DNA from: Candidatus Melainabacteria bacterium
Lineage (GTDB): Bacteria > Cyanobacteriota > Vampirovibrionia > LMEP-6097
Direction of reading: 5' to 3'
NCBI GenBank assembly: GCA_018695135.1
Contig: JABHOV010000052.1
Span: 1-52,609 of the forward strand
DNA: 52,609 nt
The notes under the pieces were generated by a model that saw only the letters and a list, made by a program, of their open reading frames with translations, was not told the origin of the DNA and did no database searches. Positions 1 through 8,595 of the stretch are shown here, one piece after another. Position 1 is the stretch's first letter. Each line of letters starts with the position of its first letter. Both the position numbers and the translations under genes were made by a program.

Positions 1-1
1 T

Positions 2-772
2 AGAGGCTTCAAATCTGGTCTCGGTGACCAAAGCGCACAAATCTTTGGCAAGAAAAATCATTTTAGTTTCATCAAACTAGAACCCAGTCTTGATATCAAC
101 TACCAAGCAATCCCAGAAGATCTTGGGATAATGACAGTCACAAGTTCAATCAAAGCAGATAAAAACCTCAAAGAGTTTCAAGCAGCAAATGAAAACATAG
201 CAGCATATAAATCTATCAACAAAATAGCCGAGAAACACCATTGCAATTTCCTTGGCGATTTACTTTATCACTATGACGAGCCAGTGATCTTTAAAATCCT
301 TGAAGAGATAGAAGATCGTAAATCAAGAGGACTGGCACTCTATGGTTTAGCGGAGGGAGCAAGGGTCAAAGAACTCAAACAAGAGCTTGATGCTGGCAAA
401 TTAGGCAATCATCTCAATCTCTCTCATAGTGCAGAATCCAACTTCAAACAAGAACACGGCAAATGGTGCCCAAGAAGTCAAGAAGACAAAGAAAGATATA
501 AATTCAACACAGAAGAATCACTTGCATCTCATTCAGGCATTTATCACGCCAGCACATTAATTAATGATCAGCTTCAAGACTTTAGTAATAGTTTAGATGG
601 TGTATTTGGAAGCTCAATAAGTGGTGCCGGATTAGGTGGTAGCAACAGTATCATCTGCAAGAAAGCTTACCAGCACCGAATAGAACAAGCTCTAGCAGAG
701 GGTTTTTACCCCCACCAAAAGATCTACATCCACGCCAGTTCTAGTTCATCTGCAGCAAATACCCTCACATAG
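2..772 (+). CDS. Hypothetical protein, 5'-truncated by the window edge
   Basis: The frame of ORF 131..772 stays open back to base 2 (RGFKSGLGDQSAQIFGKKNHFSFIKLEPSL...), so the true start is probably upstream of the window. Confidence 0.6.
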   Translation, partial: RGFKSGLGDQSAQIFGKKNHFSFIKLEPSLDINYQAIPEDLGIMTVTSSIKADKNLKEFQAANENIAAYKSINKIAEKHHCNFLGDLLYHYDEPVIFKILEEIEDRKSRGLALYGLAEGARVKELKQELDAGKLGNHLNLSHSAESNFKQEHGKWCPRSQEDKERYKFNTEESLASHSGIYHASTLINDQLQDFSNSLDGVFGSSISGAGLGGSNSIICKKAYQHRIEQALAEGFYPHQKIYIHASSSSSAANTLT

Positions 773-827
773 TGCTACCTATCTGTTAACAGATAGTTAA
801 TCAAAATCGGGTAAATAATAAATAGAG

Positions 828-1316
828 ATGCAAAGCACCAATTCTTATTTACTACCCACTCTAACCCTTGCTCTATTACTGGCTTTCAGCCCTGCCTTGG
901 CTAGCGACATTAAGAACTACGAAATTCTTGACACGATCAAAATTCCTAACGGAATCAACAAACCAGATTTTGACTTCAAACGAAACAATGAAGTCCCCAT
1001 GGATTCAACTTCATATAAAGTCCTTGAAAGATCCATAAAACGCAAAAGACCCAAAAACAAGAGCTGTAAAAAATTTGGACCTCTTAAATTCGACTTCAAA
1101 GTAAACCCATTTAATTTGAACAGAACAGGTATAGTTTTAGATATCGATATACTAGAATCATTTGATCTATTTGCTAACAAACAAAATATGCAAGAACTTA
1201 AAACCACTATGCAAGCATCAGCTAGTCATAACATCATCAATGATGATGTTAAAGCAAATTACAGTAAAATCAAAACATGGTTGAGTGCTCACAAGGAAAC
1301 TTCAGGACACACTTAA
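828..1316 (+). CDS. Secreted hypothetical protein
   Basis: ORF with N-terminal signal-like segment MQSTNSYLLPTLTLALLLAFSPALA. Confidence 0.6.
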   Translation: MQSTNSYLLPTLTLALLLAFSPALASDIKNYEILDTIKIPNGINKPDFDFKRNNEVPMDSTSYKVLERSIKRKRPKNKSCKKFGPLKFDFKVNPFNLNRTGIVLDIDILESFDLFANKQNMQELKTTMQASASHNIINDDVKANYSKIKTWLSAHKETSGHT

Positions 1317-1327
1317 AGCTTAGCTTA

Positions 1328-2164
1328 CTAGTCTTCTAGCAAGCTAGTAACAAATTCAAGGTATCTTGCATCAGCTTTACTAAAGTGCACATCAATATCC
1401 AAGTCTTTGTCTTTTGTTTGGTAATTCAATAAACCATCGTCAAAAATAGAACTTGCAAATTGTTCAAGCACCAGTTTAGCTGGATCAATAAAATTGTAAT
1501 CATTAGTAGACTTAACGCGCAAGTCCCCTTGCTCTTTACTAACGGAACTAGTGCTTAGCACCGTTCCGACCTTTTTTGTGTCGACATCACTAGCAAAACT
1601 TTGTTTTGCAGGATGTCTAGCCTCAACTAAAAAAGAATAATGAGTACAACCGATTATCACATCAGTAATCGCCTCAGGCAAATTCTTTAAATGTGTTTGC
1701 CAATTTGCTTTTGCTTCTTCAAGCTTGCCAGCTTCAATCAATGGCACCAGATCAGTACAAGCAACTGGATGGATATCTACTGACCAGTTTTTATAACGCC
1801 CAGAATCAATAGTTGCTTGAGTTGCAATCAAGGCAACTGGTTTGTCAAATTGATTAGTGGCAAAATATTTAGTCAGCACATCATTCAAACTAATGACCTG
1901 AAAAAAATAATCCACAAAATCAATTTGATCAAGATACATCGAACTAGAATTGCAAGCAGAAACAAGAACATCAACTTGCTTCTCTTGCATAAAGTCCGCA
2001 ATCTCTAGAACATAGCTCTTAAGCTGTTCTGGGCTCTTAGTACCATAAGGAGCCCGTGCTGAATCACCAAAATACACATATGAATACTTTGACCCATACT
2101 TGGCTATGAACTCTTTTAGTACCGAGAGCCCACCTAAACCTGAATCATAAAAGCCAAGCTTCAT
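1328..2164 (-). CDS. murI: Glutamate racemase with unusual internal insertion
   Basis: MKLGFYDSGLGGLSVLKEF, YFGDSARAPYG, VSACNS and IIGCTHY motifs. Confidence 0.92.
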   Translation of the reverse strand: MKLGFYDSGLGGLSVLKEFIAKYGSKYSYVYFGDSARAPYGTKSPEQLKSYVLEIADFMQEKQVDVLVSACNSSSMYLDQIDFVDYFFQVISLNDVLTKYFATNQFDKPVALIATQATIDSGRYKNWSVDIHPVACTDLVPLIEAGKLEEAKANWQTHLKNLPEAITDVIIGCTHYSFLVEARHPAKQSFASDVDTKKVGTVLSTSSVSKEQGDLRVKSTNDYNFIDPAKLVLEQFASSIFDDGLLNYQTKDKDLDIDVHFSKADARYLEFVTSLLED

Positions 2165-3852
2165 AAGCCTTCCAGGTATTTAATTATTCCTCGTGCTACT
2201 GATTTTGCTAAATCATTTTGATAGCTTTCTCTCACTAATTTCTTTCTCTCAGCAACATTGGTCATAAAACCAAGTTCTAATAAAACAGAAGGCGCTTTGG
2301 TATATTTTGTCACCCAAAAATTGGCATGTCTAATTCTTTGATCTGGCATTAGTACATCCGTTAAGAGTTGCTTGTGTATCACTGCACCCAACTGCTTTCC
2401 TGTTGAAGAGTAATAATAGGTTTGTAAGCCCTGCATCTCTGGATTAGTAATTAAAGCATTGACATGAATCGAAACAAAAATCTTAGGGTCTACAGCATTG
2501 GTTACTTCAACTCTTTCAGCTAGTGAAATGAATCTATCCTCGGATCTCACCATATAGACATTAATTCCAGCAGCAGCCAAGTATTCCTGAACCTTGCGGG
2601 TAATATCAAGGGTGATGTCCTTTTCGTTGTAACCACCATAAACAGCACCAGAATCATAACCACCATGCCCAGCGTCCAAGACCACTACCGTACCAGCACT
2701 TTTTTGGGCAGCTTCAATTTCAACACCACCCTTGACTTTATCAGGAGAAACTCCAATCATTCTAATCAAAAGAGTTTTAGAGCCATTCGATTCCTTGAAT
2801 TCCTCAATAACATTCTTGGTTTTCATATCAAAAACAATTCTTGTCACAGGCTTTCCTAGGGTAGCTAAACCAAAACGCAAGTCTTGAACAAATTCAGTCT
2901 CCGGTAGTTGTTCCGCACCAAGCGCATCGTCGTAATCTAAACCGATCAAATCTACTACTAAGCGTTCCGGATTATGCAATTTCAAGAATTTGTAATCAAG
3001 CTTCTTTGAAGACTCAACAGCATAAACTACTTCTTCTTTAGAGTTGCGGTGTAACTTAATTGACAAAACTTTGTTATCCGCTCTAAAACCTTCGCTGTTT
3101 TCTTTGCCTTCACCCAAAACCAAAACTTGTTTTTCATTATTGCTAATGCGAACTTCTCTATTATGAGTATCTCTACCAGTAAAAACAACTCTAACAATTG
3201 AAGAATCAAATTGTGTAACTCTCATTTCTTCAGTGCCATTTTGATATGTTTTTTCCTGACTTGTACTTTTCAGCCTCGCGCCAATCAGGTCTAGTACCAG
3301 CCTTTCAGGGTTGTCCAACATGATTGACCTTGGTACTAAGGAACCATCAGCGGTGATACGCATATTACCATCTTCAAAACCAAAATCTTGAATTACCACA
3401 TCTTTGATTGCATATCTGAAAAACAATGTCTTTCCAATGTTTTCAATATTTACTTTTTCAAGTGCCGTTAGTGTAGTTGCTTCTGTAACAACTCTCACGG
3501 TATCAGCATCAAACTGAGCAACCCTTGCCCTCGTAATATCCAAACCAGTTGGTAAGTTATAAACAAAGCTCTTATTACCTAAATGTGCATCAAGAATATC
3601 AAAAACCAATCTTGGTGGATTTTCATAAATTCTTTTTTTAAATTTTAAATCACTAGCAGAATCATGATTCACTTCAAGAACCGTATTTCTGAGTGTAATT
3701 TCTTTGATTTCAATTTGCTTAGCAGTTGCAGCTAAACTGGCAAAACAAAAAGCCAAACAGATAATCAGATATCTAAAAATACAAGACATTGCACTAATAT
3801 TAAAGCAAATACCCAGGCTTAGCAAATATGTATTTCGTGCTTCGGGCGTCAT
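2161..3852 (-). CDS. AMIN-domain N-acetylmuramoyl-L-alanine amidase (Amidase_3)
   Basis: VVVLDAGHGGYDSGAVYGGYNEKDITLDI, SIHVNA and LLELGFMTN motifs; N-terminal AMIN-like repeats (PERLVLDLIGARL). The signal peptide suggests the true start is the internal Met near 3789. Confidence 0.88.
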   Translation of the reverse strand: MTPEARNTYLLSLGICFNISAMSCIFRYLIICLAFCFASLAATAKQIEIKEITLRNTVLEVNHDSASDLKFKKRIYENPPRLVFDILDAHLGNKSFVYNLPTGLDITRARVAQFDADTVRVVTEATTLTALEKVNIENIGKTLFFRYAIKDVVIQDFGFEDGNMRITADGSLVPRSIMLDNPERLVLDLIGARLKSTSQEKTYQNGTEEMRVTQFDSSIVRVVFTGRDTHNREVRISNNEKQVLVLGEGKENSEGFRADNKVLSIKLHRNSKEEVVYAVESSKKLDYKFLKLHNPERLVVDLIGLDYDDALGAEQLPETEFVQDLRFGLATLGKPVTRIVFDMKTKNVIEEFKESNGSKTLLIRMIGVSPDKVKGGVEIEAAQKSAGTVVVLDAGHGGYDSGAVYGGYNEKDITLDITRKVQEYLAAAGINVYMVRSEDRFISLAERVEVTNAVDPKIFVSIHVNALITNPEMQGLQTYYYSSTGKQLGAVIHKQLLTDVLMPDQRIRHANFWVTKYTKAPSVLLELGFMTNVAERKKLVRESYQNDLAKSVARGIIKYLEGL

Positions 3853-3873
3853 ACATATGCTATAAAATTAGTA

Positions 3874-4941
3874 ATGGCTAAGATATATAAAGTAGGCATT
3901 TTAGGCAGCACCGGCTATACCGGGGCTACTTTAACCGGATTACTGGCTAAACACCCCAATATAGAGATTGTTTTCCTCGCTTCCCAGCAATATGCCGGAC
4001 AGAAATTCTCCACTATCTATAGTGAATATAGAGGCTTAGTCGATATCGAGTGCAGCAATATTGATGATGAAGCAATTCTTAATTTAAACAAAGACGAGAT
4101 TGACTTAGTCTTTTTTGCAACTCCCAATGGAATTGCCCACAAACATGTACCTGGTCTAATTGCAAAGTCAATCCATTGTATAGACCTTAGTGCTGACTAC
4201 AGGTTCAAGGATTTAGATTTATACACTAAGTGGTACGGCTTCAAGCGTCAAGACCAAGCGACTAATGCCCAAGCAATTTATGGTTTAGTTGAATATAATC
4301 GCGAGGCAATTAAAAAAGCAGCCAAATCACAAACTATGATCATCGGCAATCCCGGTTGCTACACCACTTCTTCAATACTAGCGCTCGCTCCGATACTTGA
4401 AGCAATGGCAGATTCCATAGACACTAAATCAATCATCGTTGACGGCAAATCTGCAATCAGCGGAGCTGGACGCAAAGCTGCAACCAACTTGCTATTTTCT
4501 GAGATCAATGAATCCTGCTCGCCATACAAGCTAGCCAATCAGCACAGACACGGTCCTGAGCTTGAAACTTTCTTTTCAGAGATTAGCGGCAAAGAAATTC
4601 AGCTTAGTTTTTCTCCGCATCTAGTGCCAATGTCAGTGGGGCTCTTGACCACTTGCTATATTCAATTTACTAAAGAAACAACTGAAGCCGACTTGCGCAA
4701 GCTCTATGAAACCAGATACGCAGCTGAACAATTCATCAAACTACTGGAACCTGAACTCTACCCACAAACCAAATGGGCAGTTGGCACTAATCAAGCATTT
4801 ATTCAAATCAACTACGATCCAAGACTCAAGCGCGCCACCATCACTTGTGCAATTGATAATCTAATGAAAGGTGCAGCCGGGCAGGCTCTGCAGAATATGA
4901 ACTTAGTTTTTGGTTTAAAAGAAAATATTGGCTTGAATTAA
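3874..4941 (+). CDS. argC: N-acetyl-gamma-glutamyl-phosphate reductase
   Basis: KVGILGSTGYTGATL, GNPGCYTTSS and HRHGPE motifs. Confidence 0.93.
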   Translation: MAKIYKVGILGSTGYTGATLTGLLAKHPNIEIVFLASQQYAGQKFSTIYSEYRGLVDIECSNIDDEAILNLNKDEIDLVFFATPNGIAHKHVPGLIAKSIHCIDLSADYRFKDLDLYTKWYGFKRQDQATNAQAIYGLVEYNREAIKKAAKSQTMIIGNPGCYTTSSILALAPILEAMADSIDTKSIIVDGKSAISGAGRKAATNLLFSEINESCSPYKLANQHRHGPELETFFSEISGKEIQLSFSPHLVPMSVGLLTTCYIQFTKETTEADLRKLYETRYAAEQFIKLLEPELYPQTKWAVGTNQAFIQINYDPRLKRATITCAIDNLMKGAAGQALQNMNLVFGLKENIGLN

Positions 4942-5831
4942 CTTAATAAAAACAATTCAGCCAAAACTAATTGCGGTCTTACCGAACTCTTCAAACTACT
5001 AATTGCTTTTTCATATTGCAAAACTAAATCAGCTTGTGCTAAATCAGCACTATTACTAAAATCATTTTGCAATATTTGCAAGGCACCAACAAGATCTTTA
5101 TTCTCGCGACTAGAAATTTCTTCTGCTTTCATTAGTTGTGCCAAACGTGAGCTCGCATTATTTGACCCGAAGAATTCACGAAGCTCGTCACTAAGCTCGC
5201 GAGCAGCTTCAGTAAATTCTTTATCAGAGTTGTTATTCAAGGCAAGCACTTGAGACCTACTTACTATAGTAGAAAGCACAGATGAGCGTGATTCAGCAAA
5301 AAGCATAAACAAAGTACCCTCTCTTGCTTCTTCTATTGTTTTTAATAATGCAGCTGATGAATTTGGATTCAAAACTGCCGATGAGGCATCTTCTATAATT
5401 ACAATTCTAAAAAACTCAGAGCTTTGTGACAACTCCCCCTGAAGTTCTCTAATTTGATCTACTTTGATTACATGTGTCTTGCTTTCAGCATCCGGTCTTA
5501 AATAAATTGGTGTCCGAGGATGTGTAGCTAGCTCTATCCACCTACAACTTTGGCAAGTTCCACAAGCCGCTCGTAAAACTAGGTCTTTATTAGCAGAACA
5601 ATTCAAAACCATATTCATCTGTTTGACTAACTGATGCTTGGAGCCAAGATCACGCCCAGTAAGCAAGTAAGACCTAGCTAAATGATCTTTAGTTAAGCTC
5701 TGGTTAAAAAATTCCGTGACGAATTTGTGTTCTTTTATATCTATTAATTCTGCCATTATGAGTAATGAAACAACGCTTAATGCATATCCAATTAAAACGT
5801 AGCTCTTAATGACAATAATAGCAAGTTCCAC
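4938..5831 (-). CDS. holB: DNA polymerase III delta' subunit (HolB-like)
   Basis: CGTCQSCRWIELATHPR zinc-like motif, SSAALLKTIEE, and SVLSTIVSRSQ sensor motif. Start may be the internal Met (MAELIDIKEHKF). Confidence 0.82.
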   Translation of the reverse strand: MELAIIVIKSYVLIGYALSVVSLLIMAELIDIKEHKFVTEFFNQSLTKDHLARSYLLTGRDLGSKHQLVKQMNMVLNCSANKDLVLRAACGTCQSCRWIELATHPRTPIYLRPDAESKTHVIKVDQIRELQGELSQSSEFFRIVIIEDASSAVLNPNSSAALLKTIEEAREGTLFMLFAESRSSVLSTIVSRSQVLALNNNSDKEFTEAARELSDELREFFGSNNASSRLAQLMKAEEISSRENKDLVGALQILQNDFSNSADLAQADLVLQYEKAISSLKSSVRPQLVLAELFLLS

Positions 5832-6051
5832 CAGATGGGCTAATATTAAAAGAATTTCATCTCCCTTAACAAATCCATAACCCTGTTATGCATTTATTCA
5901 TTTGTACTAATCAATTAGCAAATAAAGCCGATAGATAAGTACAGAGAATAGTTTGCTTAGGAGACAGTCGATGTTTCTAGCAGTAGTTAAAATCTCAAAG
6001 ACCCATCTAGGGCCCAAGAGCCAATAACACCAAAACAAAGGAGAACAGATT

Positions 6052-6828
6052 ATGTCATTAACAGGACGCAATCCAACTATAAGATTATCGATCATTAGAT
6101 CGCAAATCGACAAACAACAACAAGTAATAGCTTTACTTGAAAACAGATTACAAGAGGCAATCCTCGGTGGTACTGATGTAGGTGATATCTACGGAGATCA
6201 GGATCTCGACGGAGGTTTAGGCGAAATCGCACAAATCTACGGAGATAATGGAACCATCGATTCTAAATATGGCTATGTGCCAGATCCAGCAACAGGTGCC
6301 GCAACAACAGAAATAAAGCAATTGAATACAGCTACTGGACTAACAGAATCAGTTAACGAAGACGTTAACTTAACAAACGTTCGTATAGACAGAGCAGCAG
6401 CAACTGGAGATCCGGTTCAAGGTATATATCAGTTCTTTGATCCTGATGGTGAAGTCAATGTTGAAGAATATGCAAGATACCAACAAGATTATGCAATAGC
6501 TTATGGTGGAGCATTACTGGATCCAAGTGATGATACTTCATTCAGAGACGCTCCAGCAGGCAGAGCGGACTCGCAAGGTCTTAACGCTGCAGAGTTATTA
6601 CCAACATATACTGGACTCACTGGTGCAATGCACAAGGGTGTTCTTGACTTCCAGCAAGTTGATGGTGCCGGCACTCCACTTCCATTGGAGCAAGATGGTA
6701 TTAGACAACTACTTTATCAAGCGAGAGCATTGATGGGTGAACTTAGAGTTGAAGAGCAACATTGGAATGCTGAAGTAAACGAAGAGAAATCTAGACGTAA
6801 AGAATTAATTGACTTTACCAAAGGATAG
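6052..6828 (+). CDS. Hypothetical acidic protein
   Basis: ORF with strong SD (aaaggagaacag) just upstream of the ATG; GDIYGDQDLDGGLGEIAQIYGDNG acidic stretch. Confidence 0.75.
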   Translation: MSLTGRNPTIRLSIIRSQIDKQQQVIALLENRLQEAILGGTDVGDIYGDQDLDGGLGEIAQIYGDNGTIDSKYGYVPDPATGAATTEIKQLNTATGLTESVNEDVNLTNVRIDRAAATGDPVQGIYQFFDPDGEVNVEEYARYQQDYAIAYGGALLDPSDDTSFRDAPAGRADSQGLNAAELLPTYTGLTGAMHKGVLDFQQVDGAGTPLPLEQDGIRQLLYQARALMGELRVEEQHWNAEVNEEKSRRKELIDFTKG

Positions 6829-6846
6829 AAATTAATACAAAAAAAT

Positions 6847-6884
6847 ATCGAGGCCAAGTTTTGTACTAGCCTCGATTTTTTTTT
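6847..6884 (+). terminator. Rho-independent terminator
   Basis: ATCGAGGC...GCCTCGAT stem followed by a T tract, directly downstream of the 6052..6828 CDS. Confidence 0.9.
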
Positions 6885-6901
6885 GTACTCGATAAAACAA
6901 A

Positions 6902-6987
6902 CGTCATTGCGAGGGAATGAAATGACCGAAGCAATCTAGTGGATAGTTTTTAGATTGCCGCGCTGCATTCTGCAGCTCGCAATGACG
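6902..6987. repeat. CGTCATTGCGAG-family palindromic repeat (intergenic copy)
   Basis: Starts CGTCATTGCGAG, ends CTCGCAATGACG, with internal GAAGCAATC / GATTGCC half-sites. Confidence 0.9.
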
Positions 6988-7031
6988 ATTTTGTAAGGCT
7001 TCACCATACTTCAAAAAACTTATCTGCTTTA

Positions 7032-8330
7032 CTAAACCATTCCAGCATCACCTATATTAGGTTCAAAGTACTTAGACGGCAAAGTGATTTTACCAGCTAA
7101 TTTATAAGCAAGAATTTGTGCGTCTAGTAGGTTATCAGCGACTGCAGTCGCTCCAAAGATCTCAGATTCTTTATCGTGAGCTTCTTTAGAGCCAGTGAGA
7201 CCGTAGAAGACTAGTGGTAGACCAGAAAAACTCTCACTGATTTCACCAAGTTGCTTATTAATAGAATCCAAAGCACCGAGGTTCTGCCTATAACCCGCTA
7301 CACTGTCAGCGGTAACAACATTGACCGATAAAGCAGAGCCCAAGAACTTGTGAAGTCCTTCTTTATAAAAGCTAAGATCAAGGTTTGCTGATGCCATAAA
7401 CAATTCAAACAGATCTTCATCGAGTAGCGGCAAAATCACCTGCGCGTCAGAGTCAGCAAAACAAGTTCGGTATTGAAGTAGTTTGGGTTTATTTTTGTCT
7501 CTTGAATCTAAGACAATGTCAAAAGCCAGTAAACCAGAATAAGTTCTTCCTTCTTTAGCCATTGCAGCCAAAGTCGGATCTATAATTTCATTGCGAATTT
7601 GCATCATTAGATCAGGAGTCAAAACAGGTGTAGGTGCGTAAGCCCCCATATCTTGATATGAATCTAATTCATTTTCTTCTCTATAAGCTTGCACCGGCAA
7701 CAAAGACAGAGCCCTAGTACCGTCACAGACAGTGTTGATACTCAGCTTGGGACCTTCCAGAACCTCCTCAAAAATAACTTTGGAACTAGTTCTTGATAGA
7801 AAACGATTCTTGAACATACTCTTAATGACTTTATTTGCTTCAACAATGTCGCAAGCAACCCTTGCTGGTTTAGTTGTTTCAAATTCTTTATCAGCACAAA
7901 TTCTCAGTGGGTAACTTGCTCTTTCCAAAAAGGCTTCAGCTACAGCTTGATTATCAAAACAGACAAAACGTGGACCAGGTATCTCATTACGATAAATAAA
8001 ATCTCTTGCAAAAGCGTTTGAAGACTCAATTTCAGCAGCAGCCTGGGTCGGACCCATAATTAACTTATTGTTGGCTCTAAAGAGATCGACAATTCCCATT
8101 GTAAATAATCGAGAGTCACCTATTATTGTCAGATTAATATTGCGCGCAATAGCAATCTCTAATAATCTATCTATGTCATTAGTATCAACATCAACACATT
8201 CAGCAAGCTTGGCAAGCGCCTGATTACCGGGCGCAGCAACTATTTCTATATCACTAAATTTCTCAGAAGCTAATAGCTTCCAGATCATCGCATGTTCTTT
8301 TGAGCCGGAGCCTATGATGAGGAGTTTCAC
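7032..8330 (-). CDS. purD: Phosphoribosylamine-glycine ligase
   Basis: MKLLIIGSGSKEHAMIWKL N-terminus, ATP-grasp layout, YSGLLAFDIVLDS. Confidence 0.88.
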   Translation of the reverse strand: MKLLIIGSGSKEHAMIWKLLASEKFSDIEIVAAPGNQALAKLAECVDVDTNDIDRLLEIAIARNINLTIIGDSRLFTMGIVDLFRANNKLIMGPTQAAAEIESSNAFARDFIYRNEIPGPRFVCFDNQAVAEAFLERASYPLRICADKEFETTKPARVACDIVEANKVIKSMFKNRFLSRTSSKVIFEEVLEGPKLSINTVCDGTRALSLLPVQAYREENELDSYQDMGAYAPTPVLTPDLMMQIRNEIIDPTLAAMAKEGRTYSGLLAFDIVLDSRDKNKPKLLQYRTCFADSDAQVILPLLDEDLFELFMASANLDLSFYKEGLHKFLGSALSVNVVTADSVAGYRQNLGALDSINKQLGEISESFSGLPLVFYGLTGSKEAHDKESEIFGATAVADNLLDAQILAYKLAGKITLPSKYFEPNIGDAGMV

Positions 8331-8350
8331 TTAGCTATTATCTCATGATA

Positions 8351-8555
8351 GTAGAAAAGCAGCAAGCTGCTGTTCTACGGTGGCGCTCACTTTGTTCGCT
8401 GGTTGCGCTTGCCTTTCAGGCTCGCTGGTTGCGGCACTTCGTGCCTGCCTCTTGTGTCAAAAGTCTTAGATTGTTCTCTTTTATGTTAGAAGCAGGACGT
8501 GAAACGTCCGCAACCAGGGAGCAAAGCGACCACAGCCAGCGAACAAAGTGAGCGC
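8351..8555. repeat. Complex GC-rich nested palindrome
   Basis: Perfect 20-bp IR GCGCTCACTTTGTTCGCTGG (8383-8402) / CCAGCGAACAAAGTGAGCGC (8536-8555); inner IR CTGGTTGCGG (8425-8434) / CCGCAACCAG (8508-8517); hairpins GTAGAA..AGCAGC-AA-GCTGCT..TTCTAC (8351-8378) and GGACGT-GAA-ACGTCC (8495-8509). Confidence 0.9.
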
Positions 8556-8595
8556 AACCGTCCTCGAAGAGGACACTAGCTATATAATAAAACTA

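Noticed and set aside
5907-6113. 68-aa minus-strand ORF upstream of the acidic hypothetical gene
   Set aside because: Overlaps the SD/start region of the well-supported 6052 CDS on the opposite strand and lacks protein-like features.
8345-8551. 68-aa ORF on the plus strand
   Set aside because: Lies wholly within the nested palindrome and has no recognisable protein features.
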